Origin: Rhodocytophaga rosea
Lineage (GTDB): Bacteria > Bacteroidota > Bacteroidia > Cytophagales > 172606-1
Direction of reading: 5' to 3'
Length of the DNA: 64,000 nt
NCBI RefSeq assembly: GCF_010119975.1
Contig: NZ_CP048222.1
Coordinates: forward strand, 6,610,501-6,674,500
This document shows positions 48,981-56,634 of the stretch, one piece after another. The notes below the pieces were generated by a model. The model saw only the letters and a program-made list of their open reading frames with translations, did no database searches and was not told where the DNA came from. How positions within the stretch are numbered: position 1 is the stretch's first letter; every line of letters starts with the position of its first letter. A program made the position numbers and the translations under genes.

Positions 48981-50036
48981 ATGAAAATAGCCTATTGTTT
49001 TCTTTATACTTATGCTGCTAAGACCATAGCTGCCTGTGGTATATTTATGAGTATAAGCACTTGTTTATTAGCACAAAGCAGCACTAAACCACAACCAGCG
49101 AAAAGCGCAGATTTTGCTGCTTATACTGAGCAAATTCCCGGCACAAAAATCTCTTTTGATATGGTGCCCATACAAGGCGGAGAATACCTGATGGGAAGCC
49201 CTGCTACAGAAGCCAGCCGGAAGGAAGATGAAGGCCCTCAGCATACAGTGAAAATTGAGCCTTTCTGGATGGGTAAACATGAAATCACCTGGGATGAATA
49301 CGAGCTGTTTATGTATCAGGAAAAAACTGGCAATCCGGCTGTTTCAGCCGCTGATACCAAAGCTAAAACGGCAGATACCGGCACCGATGCGATCAGTACA
49401 CCCAGTCCGCCTTATGTAGATATGAGTTTTGGCATGGGTAAATATGGTTTTCCGGCTGTAAATATGACTCAGTATGCGGCCAGAATGTATTGTAAGTGGC
49501 TTTCCGCTAAAACCGGCCATTTTTACCGCCTGCCTACAGAAGCCGAATGGGAATATGCCTGCCGGGCCAATACCAAAACAGCTTACCATTTCGGAGATGA
49601 TCCGGCGCAACTCAATGAATATGCTTGGCATTATGAAAATAGCAATAGCGCCTATAAGAAGGTAGGTACTAAAAAGCCAAATCCCTGGGGCTTATACGAC
49701 ATGCATGGAAATGTTGCCGAAATGACTTTAGACCAGTATCTGCCAGATTTTTATGCGAAGAGTAAACAAGGGGCCGTTAATCCATGGTCTATTCCTAAAG
49801 ATTTATATCCTCATACTTCCAGAGGTGGTTCCTGGGATGATGATAAGGATAGGCTCAGAAGTGCAGCCCGTATTCCATCCAAACCAACCTGGAAAAAGCG
49901 TGATCCGCAAATTCCCAGAAGCGACTGGTGGTTTACCGATGCTTCTTTTTCCGGGTTCCGGATTATTCGCCCGGTAAAACAGCCTACAAAAGCCGAAATG
50001 GAGGCATATTATACCAAGCCGCCGGAAGATATATAA
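48981..50036 (+). CDS. Exported SUMF1/formylglycine-enzyme-like protein
   Basis: A 351-residue protein from the ATG at 48981; a TTG 15 codons earlier is rejected because the signal peptide starts here (MKIAYCFLYTYAAK, cleavage near LLAQ). The FGE-sulfatase fold is clear: PIQGGEYLMGSP, then FWMGKHEITWDEYELF, GHFYRLPTEAEWEYACR, PWGLYDMHGNVAEMT and SFSGFRIIRP. The copper cysteines of true formylglycine enzymes, after RGGSW, are missing (RGGSWDDDKDR), and no sulfatase is near, so another role is likely. It precedes the Gfo/Idh/MocA gene by 93 bp. Confidence 0.87.
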   Translation: MKIAYCFLYTYAAKTIAACGIFMSISTCLLAQSSTKPQPAKSADFAAYTEQIPGTKISFDMVPIQGGEYLMGSPATEASRKEDEGPQHTVKIEPFWMGKHEITWDEYELFMYQEKTGNPAVSAADTKAKTADTGTDAISTPSPPYVDMSFGMGKYGFPAVNMTQYAARMYCKWLSAKTGHFYRLPTEAEWEYACRANTKTAYHFGDDPAQLNEYAWHYENSNSAYKKVGTKKPNPWGLYDMHGNVAEMTLDQYLPDFYAKSKQGAVNPWSIPKDLYPHTSRGGSWDDDKDRLRSAARIPSKPTWKKRDPQIPRSDWWFTDASFSGFRIIRPVKQPTKAEMEAYYTKPPEDI

Positions 50037-50113
50037 GTAATTATTAGCTTATTAGCGCTAACTATGTATTAACACAGATATTATCTATCAATTTATATTT
50101 ATTTTAATTAAAT

Positions 50114-50120
50114 CAGGAGG
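50114..50120 (+). promoter_or_regulatory. Strong Shine-Dalgarno before the Gfo/Idh/MocA gene
   Basis: CAGGAGG stands 9 bp before the ATG at 50130. Strong SD sites are rare in this window, and this one supports the chosen start. Confidence 0.6.
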
Positions 50121-50129
50121 GATTTTAAC

Positions 50130-51467
50130 ATGTCCGAAAAACCAGAAAACCATAAACTAAGCGGATTTACACGCCGTGATTTTGTAAAAAGTTCCGCTAT
50201 CCTTGCCGGAGGTACGCTGCTGAGCCAGTTGCCGGTAGGAGCCAGTGCCTATGTTGCAGGCGATGATACAATAAAGGTAGCCGTTATCGGTTGCGGGGGT
50301 AGAGGTACCGGAGCAGCTGCCCAGGCCTTGAGCACGAAAGGTAAAGTAAAAATTGTAGCCATGGCTGATGCTTTTCGCGACCGTCTGGATGATAGTTTTG
50401 CCAACCTGTCTAAAAAATATGGCAAGGATAAACTGGACGTGCCGGATAAAAATAAGTTTGTTGGGTTTGATGGATACAAACAAGCCATTGCGTTGGCCGA
50501 TGTAGTAATACTGGCAACCCCTCCTGGTTTTCGCCCCATTCATTTTGAAGAAGCAGTAAAAGCTGGCAAACACATATTTATGGAAAAACCGGTGGCTACT
50601 GATGTACCTGGCGTACAAAGGGTGTTGGCTGCTGCTGAAGAGGCCAAAAAGAAGAATCTGAATGTAGTAGTAGGCTTACAACGCCATTACCAGAATAATT
50701 ACCGGGAAGTACTCAAACGCATCAAAGATGGAGCAGTTGGCGATATTATGTCAGGGCAGGTATACTGGAATGGAGCAGGTGTATGGGTAAAACCACGCCA
50801 GGCCAATCAAACAGAAATGGAATATCAGATGCGTAACTGGTATTATTTTAACTGGCTCTGCGGCGATCATATTCTCGAGCAACACATTCATAATATTGAT
50901 GTAGCCAACTGGTTTAAAGGTGCCTATCCGGTAAGCGCCCAGGGGATGGGTGGTCGCCAAGTTCGTACCGGTAAAGAATACGGGGAAATCTTCGATCACC
51001 ACTTTGTGGAATTTGTATATGCCGACGGAACGGTTATTTCCAGCCAGTGCCGTCATATTGAGGGATGTATGAACCGGGTTTCCGAAACTTTCCAGGGAAC
51101 CAAAGGCCGCATAAATATCTCTGGTGATGGGGATGGAGTGATCACTGACCTGAAAGGTGGCAGTATTTATAGTCACCGGGGAAAAGAAGATCCTGATCCG
51201 TATCAGACGGAGCACGACGAATTATTTGCCGCCATCCGCAATGGTAAAACCATAAATGATGCCGAATATGGTGCAAAAAGCACGATGACAGCTATCATGG
51301 GGAGAATGGCGACTTATTCCGGGCAAGTAATTAAATGGGATGAAGCAATGGCTTCTAATTTAAGTCTGATGCCGGAACGGTTTGCTTTTGATGCCCAGCC
51401 TCCGGTACTTCCGGACAAAGATGGATTTTATCCAATACCTGTTCCAGGGAAAACCAAAGTGATGTAA
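50130..51467 (+). CDS. Gfo/Idh/MocA family oxidoreductase, Tat-exported
   Basis: A 445-residue dehydrogenase. The N terminus has a Tat signal (TRRDFVKSSAILAGGTLL, Arg15-Arg16), so it should reach the periplasm folded with its cofactor. The Rossmann motif is GCGGRGTG at 54-61, EKPVATD carries the family lysine, and HILEQHIHNIDVANW gives the active-site histidines. NAD(P)-linked oxidation of a sugar or sugar alcohol is the family role; the substrate is unknown. The upstream neighbour is the SUMF1-like gene and a terminator follows. Confidence 0.9.
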   Translation: MSEKPENHKLSGFTRRDFVKSSAILAGGTLLSQLPVGASAYVAGDDTIKVAVIGCGGRGTGAAAQALSTKGKVKIVAMADAFRDRLDDSFANLSKKYGKDKLDVPDKNKFVGFDGYKQAIALADVVILATPPGFRPIHFEEAVKAGKHIFMEKPVATDVPGVQRVLAAAEEAKKKNLNVVVGLQRHYQNNYREVLKRIKDGAVGDIMSGQVYWNGAGVWVKPRQANQTEMEYQMRNWYYFNWLCGDHILEQHIHNIDVANWFKGAYPVSAQGMGGRQVRTGKEYGEIFDHHFVEFVYADGTVISSQCRHIEGCMNRVSETFQGTKGRINISGDGDGVITDLKGGSIYSHRGKEDPDPYQTEHDELFAAIRNGKTINDAEYGAKSTMTAIMGRMATYSGQVIKWDEAMASNLSLMPERFAFDAQPPVLPDKDGFYPIPVPGKTKVM

Positions 51468-51498
51468 GCCTTATTGGATTATAGAAATGTATAAAGAT

Positions 51499-51533
51499 AA
51501 ATGCCTGATTTTCAGTCAGGCATTTTATTTTCT
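51499..51533 (+). terminator. Terminator after the Gfo/Idh/MocA gene
   Basis: AAATGCCTGA (51499-51508) pairs with TCAGGCATTT (51516-51525), followed by a T-rich run. It lies 31 bp past the stop. Confidence 0.8.
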
Positions 51534-51580
51534 GTTTATTACAGAATTTCTGCTTTTGACAATCCAGATTAACCACCGAT

Positions 51581-52336
51581 ATGTCATTTGAAAACAAAGT
51601 CGCTTTAATAACCGGAGGTGCTTCAGGTATTGGCAAAGCCACCGCCCATACTTTTGCTGAAAAAGGCGTTCATGTCATGATAGCAGATATTATGGAGGAT
51701 GCAGGCTTTTTGCTGGCCAGGGAATTAAAGGCAAAAGGCGTTAAAGCTGGTTTTGTGAAAGTAGATGTGTGCCAGGCCAGTGAAGTTGAAAACATGGTGG
51801 ACATTACCTTTAATACATTTGGCAGACTAGATTTTTGTGTGAATAGTGCTGGAATTGAGGGCAGCCGGACAAGAATAGACCAATATCCGGAAGCATCTTT
51901 TGAACAGGTAATGGACGTAAATGTAACTGGTTTGTGGCGCTGTATGAAAGCACAATTGCCTTTTCTCATGAAAGGGCAAAGCGGATGTATCGTGAATATT
52001 GCTTCTGTAGCCGGACTCAAAGGTTTTCCGGGGCATTGCGCCTATGCGGCCAGTAAGCATGCCGTTATTGGCCTGACTAAAACAGCGGCTATGGAATTTG
52101 TTAGATATAATATCCGCATTAATGCCGTATGCCCTGGGTTTACAGATACGCCTATGGTTGAACAAGTATTACAAACCGACCCTGCCTATATGGATAAAAT
52201 ACTCAAATCCATTCCCATGCGCCGTCTGGCAAATGCCCGGGAAATAGCTGATATGGTGGTCTATTTATGCTCAGCACAAGCTACTTTTATTACCGGGCAA
52301 GCCTTCGCTGTAGATGGAGGTATTACCGCCATGTAG
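51581..52336 (+). CDS. SDR family oxidoreductase
   Basis: A 251-residue classical SDR. TGGASGIG at 11-18 binds the cofactor and Asp36 after the second strand favours NAD. NSAG replaces NNAG at 88-91; Ser142, Tyr155 and Lys159 (YAASK) are catalytic. The C-terminal VDGGITAM is typical. Glucose-1-dehydrogenase and 3-oxoacyl reductase-like relatives are the closest types I recall. It is followed after 66 bp by a second, different SDR and then a GH130-like gene, suggesting a shared sugar or polyol pathway. Confidence 0.88.
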   Translation: MSFENKVALITGGASGIGKATAHTFAEKGVHVMIADIMEDAGFLLARELKAKGVKAGFVKVDVCQASEVENMVDITFNTFGRLDFCVNSAGIEGSRTRIDQYPEASFEQVMDVNVTGLWRCMKAQLPFLMKGQSGCIVNIASVAGLKGFPGHCAYAASKHAVIGLTKTAAMEFVRYNIRINAVCPGFTDTPMVEQVLQTDPAYMDKILKSIPMRRLANAREIADMVVYLCSAQATFITGQAFAVDGGITAM

Positions 52337-52402
52337 TTTGTTTGCAATGATACGAATGCAGCAATAACTAAGTGATAGTTAATTATACGAAACCTTTATA
52401 CA

Positions 52403-53166
52403 ATGAATCAGCCTACATTTACTCTGACAGGGAAAGTTGCTTTAATAACTGGAGCAAGTAAAGGAATTGGCGAAAGTATGGCACGGCTTATGGCCGCAGC
52501 AGGCGCACAAGTGGTGGTAAGCAGCCGTAAACAGGAAGCTGTGGATGCGCTTGCAGGCAACATTCAGGCCGATGGGGGAAAAGCTACCGGAATAGCGGCT
52601 CATATGGGAAATATGGCACAAGTAAAAACTTTGCTGGATAGGACGGTGGAAATATATGGTGGGGTAGATATTATAGTAAACAATGCAGCAACCAATCCAG
52701 TATTCGGCCCGGTAGTAGATTGTGATACGGCAGCTTTTGATAAAATAATGGAAGTAAATGTAAAGGCCCCTTTGAATTGAGTAAACTGGCGTATCCCATT
52801 ATGAAAAAACGGGGCGGAGGTTCCGTGATCAATATCAGCAGTATAGGTGGTATTTCGCCAGAACCTAATCTGGGCATATATAGTGTAAGCAAAGCCGCGC
52901 TCATTATGCTCACCAAAGTAATGGCCAAAGAATGGGGAAAAGACAATATCCGGGTGAATGCCATTTGCCCTGGCCTGATCCAGACAAAATTTAGTCAGGC
53001 TTTGTGGCAGAACGAACAGATCTTGCAACGGTTTCTAAAAGAAACGCCTTTGAACCGGGTAGGCCAGCCGGACGAAATAGCATCACTGGGTTTATTTTTA
53101 GCTTCTGATTTATCCGCATATTGCACCGGAGCAGTGTTCATGGCAGATGGGGGTCTTACTGCATAA
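52403..53166 (+). CDS. SDR family oxidoreductase, frameshifted
   Basis: The first frame (52403-52780) has TGASKGIG, NNAATNP and ends EVNVKAPLN. The next frame (from about 52777) continues LSKLAYPIMKKRGGGSVINI, with the active site YSVSK and the end ADGGLTA. A missing T in the run at 52771-52773 explains the break (CCTTTTGAA expected, CCTTTGAA seen); with it the protein has 254 residues and reads VNVKAPFELSKLAYP. A sequence error or recent mutation is likelier than two genes. Neighbours are another SDR and a GH130-like gene. Confidence 0.85.
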
Positions 53167-53208
53167 CTATTCTATATTTAGTTTTATATAATTAATAATC
53201 CATTTTCT

Positions 53209-54342
53209 ATGTTTCATCGTATGCGATTACTTCTGTTTTTGATGCTATCCAGCCTGACGATTAGTTATGCTCAGGTCAAAAAAACAACTACTGGAACTAA
53301 GTCTGGTTATGAAAAATGGGTATTACAACCCTTTATTAAGCAGGATGCAGATAATCCTTGTTTAGAGCCACTGGCTACTACTACGTTTGATTGTCCGGTG
53401 CGGAAAGAAACCGTCACCTGGGAGGAAAAAGATGTATTTAACCCGGCCGCCATAGTACGGAATGGAAAAGTATACCTATTATACAGGGCTGAAGATAAAG
53501 TAGGGAAACATGCAGGTACTTCCCGCATAGGATTGGCCGTAAGCGAAGATGGTGTGCATTTTACCAGAGAACCTAAGCCTGTATTTTATCCGGATAATGA
53601 TGCCATGAAAGTCTATGAATGGGAGGGAGGATGTGAAGATCCCCGGGTAATAGAAGATGAAAAGGGAACTTATTATATGACCTATACTGCCTATGATGGT
53701 ACATTGGCCCGGCTTTGTGTGGCTTCTTCCCCAGATCTGGTTCGCTGGACAAAGCACGGACTTGCATTTGCCCAGGCAGGAGAATCTTATAAAGACTTAT
53801 GGTCAAAATCAGGTTCTATTGTGTGCCGCAGGGTAGGCAACCGGATAATAGCTACCAAACTAAATGGCTTATATTATATGTATTGGGGAGATACTAAATT
53901 ATTTGTAGCTACTTCCAAAGACCTCATCCACTGGACACCGCTTAAAAAATCAAATGGGGAACTGGCCTTTGCCCTAGAACCCAGACCTGGAAAATTTGAT
54001 AGTGATCTGGTAGAGCCTGGTCCACCGGCTTTACTTACTGCTGATGGTATTCTTCTGTTGTATAACAGCCGGAATAAAGAAACTGGCGGCGATCCAGATT
54101 TGCCATCCTTCACATATGCGGCTGGCCAAGTGCTGTTTGATCCAAAAAATCCGGAGAAGGTGTTACAACGATCTGATAGGCATTTTATGCACCCGGATAA
54201 AGATTATGAAATTAATGGGCAGGTAGGAAACGTTTGCTTTGTGGAAGGAATGGTATATCATAAAAACAAGTGGTTTTTATATTATGGTACCGCTGATTCT
54301 AAGATTGCAGTAGCCGTTCATGAACCTTCCAAACTGAAATAA
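53209..54342 (+). CDS. Exported GH130-like glycosidase/phosphorylase
   Basis: A 377-residue protein with a signal peptide (LLLFLMLSSLTISYA-QV). The rest is a five-bladed propeller of the GH43/GH130 type: DVFNPAAIVRNGKVYLLYRA, then GCEDPRVIEDE with Asp144 as likely acid, SPDLVRWTKHGL, and a closing blade NKWFLYYGTAD. GH130 contains beta-mannoside phosphorylases and hydrolases; the exported location favours hydrolysis. It ends a plus-strand set with two SDRs. The start at 53209 or at the ATG 12 bp later cannot be separated. Confidence 0.85.
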   Translation: MFHRMRLLLFLMLSSLTISYAQVKKTTTGTKSGYEKWVLQPFIKQDADNPCLEPLATTTFDCPVRKETVTWEEKDVFNPAAIVRNGKVYLLYRAEDKVGKHAGTSRIGLAVSEDGVHFTREPKPVFYPDNDAMKVYEWEGGCEDPRVIEDEKGTYYMTYTAYDGTLARLCVASSPDLVRWTKHGLAFAQAGESYKDLWSKSGSIVCRRVGNRIIATKLNGLYYMYWGDTKLFVATSKDLIHWTPLKKSNGELAFALEPRPGKFDSDLVEPGPPALLTADGILLLYNSRNKETGGDPDLPSFTYAAGQVLFDPKNPEKVLQRSDRHFMHPDKDYEINGQVGNVCFVEGMVYHKNKWFLYYGTADSKIAVAVHEPSKLK

Positions 54343-54578
54343 ATCTTTTAATAACTTCTATCAATTATTGAATATACCTGGTAACTGATTTTATGAACTA
54401 AGAGCAATTTCATGCTTATCCCAAGAGAAATTTTTAGATTTTGTTGAATTACAGTTGCTTATCAATTTAGCCCTAATTTATATAAATATATTTATTGTAA
54501 AATAAACATATGGAATAGAATTTGCTATAATATAAAGTATTATGTAGGCGATTACATAATGCAAAAAGTGTATATCAT

Positions 54579-54616
54579 AAAGGCCTCTGCTGGTAGTAGG
54601 GGCTTTTATTTTTTAT
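54579..54616 (+). terminator. Hairpin terminator downstream of the GH130-like gene
   Basis: AAAGGCCTCT (54579-54588) pairs with AGGGGCTTTT (54598-54607) with G-U pairs, followed by a T-rich run. The distance from the gene end (about 235 bp) is long, so it may serve another small transcript. Confidence 0.6.
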
Positions 54617-54635
54617 ATCCTTTAGATTTTTTGCA

Positions 54636-54668
54636 AAGAAAAAAGCCCCAATGAATAAAAGGGGCCTT
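54636..54668 (-). terminator. Terminator after the ferredoxin gene
   Basis: On the minus strand AAGGCCCC (54668-54661) pairs with GGGGCTTT (54649-54642) and runs into T residues. It lies about 105 bp past the ferredoxin stop. Confidence 0.7.
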
Positions 54669-54774
54669 AATGAAAGTGACATGTTATTAGCGAAGTCTGC
54701 AAATATAGAGAAGCTATGGGTGTCGCAGGTTAAGAAAGCATTATCAAAATGTGAATATTTACTTTTTTAGCAAT

Positions 54775-55122
54775 TTATTCTCCATGTAGCCAGGCTTTCT
54801 TAGCTAGTAGTTCATCTTCAGATTCTCTTACATCTGGGTCATCTACACAGCAATCTACCGGACAAACCGCTGCGCACTGAGGTTCTTCATGAAAACCCAT
54901 ACACTCCGTACATTTGTCAGAGACAATATAATAAAATTCGTCAGACACAGGTGTCTGAGAAGCTTTGCCACTGATTACTGTTCCATCTTCCAGTTGTACT
55001 TCAGTAAGACTTGTGCCTCCTCCCCATGTCCATTCAATACCGCCTTCATATATGGCAGTATTAGGGCATTCGGGCTCGCAAGCGCCACAGTTGATGCACT
55101 CGTCGGTTATCATGATTGCCAT
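54775..55122 (-). CDS. Two-cluster 4Fe-4S ferredoxin
   Basis: A 115-residue electron carrier of the YfhL type. The first cluster motif is Cys9, Cys12, Cys15 and Cys19 ([12 protein letters not shown]); the second is Cys71, Cys74, Cys83 and Cys87 with an 8-residue insertion ([18 protein letters not shown]). A 50-residue loop separates the two, and two extra cysteines (91, 92) follow. Partners are unknown. AGGAGG stands at the right distance from the ATG, an unusually strong ribosome binding site. Confidence 0.92.
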   Translation of the reverse strand: MAIMITDECINCGACEPECPNTAIYEGGIEWTWGGGTSLTEVQLEDGTVISGKASQTPVSDEFYYIVSDKCTECMGFHEEPQCAAVCPVDCCVDDPDVRESEDELLAKKAWLHGE

Positions 55123-55130
55123 TATGTATT

Positions 55131-55136
55131 CCTCCT
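55131..55136 (-). promoter_or_regulatory. Strong Shine-Dalgarno of the ferredoxin gene
   Basis: AGGAGG on the minus strand lies 8 bp before the ATG at 55122; it fixes the start and suggests high expression. Confidence 0.65.
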
Positions 55137-55239
55137 TTTTTGTATATATTTAATATAATGCTACTATAACAAAAATGCCTGCCAGATGTTCTGCATTTCT
55201 TACTAGTTCAGGTTGCAAACAATAATTGATGAGCAGACA

Positions 55240-55462
55240 ATTCTACAAACCCTACGAATGGTATGCCATCCGGGTTTTATAGCAGGTTTCATTTACAGCC
55301 TGCAAATATAGAGCATTATAAAAAACAATACAATAAATGACCGGAATCGTTTTGTTATCAAACTTAGCATAGGAGATTGCCAGGGAAGGATAAGTGCTCA
55401 ATAAGTGGGTATATATGAAGATATCTACATCTAAAAAATACCTATTTTTAGGTATTTTTTTT
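55240..55462 (+). ncRNA. Candidate structured RNA ending in an orphan terminator
   Basis: In the 390 bp between the ferredoxin start and a small frame at 55510 there are two hairpins: AAACCC with GGGTTT enclosing ATGG/CCAT (about 55250-55280), and GCAGG/CCTGC (about 55283-55304). A perfect 12-bp terminator follows at 55433-55460 (AAAAAATACCTA and its complement, then T run). No protein gene ends here on the plus strand, so the terminator is otherwise unexplained. This is inference from folds read by eye. Confidence 0.35.
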
Positions 55463-55463
55463 T
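55433..55463. terminator. Orphan hairpin terminator
   Basis: AAAAAATACCTA (55433-55444) and TAGGTATTTTTT (55449-55460) form a perfect stem with a 4-nt loop and extra T residues. It is symmetrical, so direction is not certain. Confidence 0.75.
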
Positions 55464-55509
55464 AAATATATGCTTCTCATCTTTGTGCAGTATAGCTATC
55501 AGATTTATT

Positions 55510-55605
55510 ATGAAAATTAAATATATACAGCCTGTGAAAGATCATTTGGTGTATGCATTATTGTTGATCTTATCATTGATTATGTTAGGTATGGTTACTT
55601 CATAA
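55510..55605 (+). CDS. Putative 31-residue membrane peptide
   Basis: A frame beginning MKIKYIQPVKDH followed by one hydrophobic segment (LVYALLLILSLIMLGM) and ending VTS. It has a basic head and a single span, much like the 35-residue frame at 8723. It stands between an orphan terminator and a long AT-rich stretch. Composition is the only support. Confidence 0.4.
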   Translation: MKIKYIQPVKDHLVYALLLILSLIMLGMVTS

Positions 55606-55948
55606 ATATGAGCTGTGCTATAATAGTATTTTATTTATTTTAATTTGTACTGATTCTAGTACTTTTTTAATTTATGTATTGCTTAGCATGGCAACATAGA
55701 TTGATTGTCATCGTAACTCATTTCCTTCAATTCAGCTAAAAAAGAGGTATTAGGTTTAAAAATAGTTTAAAAGGTGTCATATAGGTGTTAGTTATTAAAT
55801 AGGATTCTTTTACCAGTATTGGTAACTACAGTGCTGGTAAAAGGCTTATTTTCAGCAGGAAAGGTCTGGCTGTCATTAAAATTTTTTAATAGCGGGAGTT
55901 TACCAGAATGGTGTTCCTCCATTAAAGCCAAAGAGAATTTACACCACT
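55606..55948. other. Gene-free stretch with a 10-bp inverted repeat
   Basis: CTTTTACCAG (55807-55816) and CTGGTAAAAG (55834-55843) form a perfect inverted repeat 17 bp apart, about 105 bp before the LuxR-type gene. The half site TTACCAG recurs near 55900. It could be an operator or a hairpin. Nothing else is recognisable. Confidence 0.4.
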
Positions 55949-56614
55949 ATGAAACCTATAAAAATAATTGTCGCCCATTCTCATCCTGATTTTGTTAGAA
56001 AGTATCCTTTATGGATTCATTCACCAGACCAAGCCGAAATCTCAGCTGTTACTTTTTGTGTCACCGATTTACTTCAATACCTGGCCAAACAGGATTTTAC
56101 TATTGTAGTCCTCGACGCCAATCTGTCTGGAACCGACTATGTGGAGCTTACAAAACAGATTAAACGTAAACATCCAAGGTTGCATATACTTTTACTGGCA
56201 GACACACTAAAAACCAGCTTGCTGATGGATGCATTTCAGGCAGGCATTTCGGGTTATTTGCAGCGGACTTGTACCTCACAGCAGATAGGAGAGGCGATTA
56301 GCGCACTCTCAAAAGGAGAAAATTATATTGACGATTATTTTGCCAGTGAACTTACCCGGCAATACCGCTCTTTTTTTAATAAGCTCTCTACTGCCCGTAT
56401 GCATATGGAATCTGGCTTTCTGAGCGATCGGGAGAAAGAAGTACTCACCTTGATTGCCGAGGAATACTCTAACAGTGAAATTGCTGAAAAACTGTTTATA
56501 AGCACCAATACCGTAGAAACCCACCGGAAAAACCTGATCAGAAAGTTAGGCGTACGTAATTCTCTGGGATTGGTAAAACATGCTTTTCGCAATGGCCTGA
56601 TTGACCTGAATTAA
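55949..56614 (+). CDS. LuxR/NarL-type regulator with degenerate receiver
   Basis: A 221-residue transcription factor. Residues 1-130 fold like a receiver with Asp56 (VVLDANLSG) in place, but the acidic pair that binds magnesium is replaced (IVAHSHPDFVR instead of VDDHPLFR) and the conserved lysine is not evident (YLQRTCT). Residues 153-215 are the LuxR helix-turn-helix: LSDREKEVLTLIAEEYSNSE, then STNTVETHRKNLIRKLGV. It may work without phosphorylation. No histidine kinase lies next to it. Confidence 0.88.
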   Translation: MKPIKIIVAHSHPDFVRKYPLWIHSPDQAEISAVTFCVTDLLQYLAKQDFTIVVLDANLSGTDYVELTKQIKRKHPRLHILLLADTLKTSLLMDAFQAGISGYLQRTCTSQQIGEAISALSKGENYIDDYFASELTRQYRSFFNKLSTARMHMESGFLSDREKEVLTLIAEEYSNSEIAEKLFISTNTVETHRKNLIRKLGVRNSLGLVKHAFRNGLIDLN

Positions 56615-56634
56615 AGTTTTGAAAGATAGGTTAA

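Larger units (their letters stand above)
54343..54774. other. Gene-free interval with two terminators
   Basis: No credible gene. It contains hairpins at 54579-54616 (plus strand) and 54636-54668 (minus strand), separately annotated. The AT-rich stretch 54343-54570 shows nothing else I can support. Confidence 0.5.

Noticed and set aside
52777-53166. Independent short SDR gene
   Set aside because: It is the missing C-terminal half of the preceding frame; one added base joins them.
48981-54342. Anti-phage or other defence system
   Set aside because: All recognisable parts are carbohydrate or redox enzymes; no nuclease, helicase, TIR or toxin-like gene is present.
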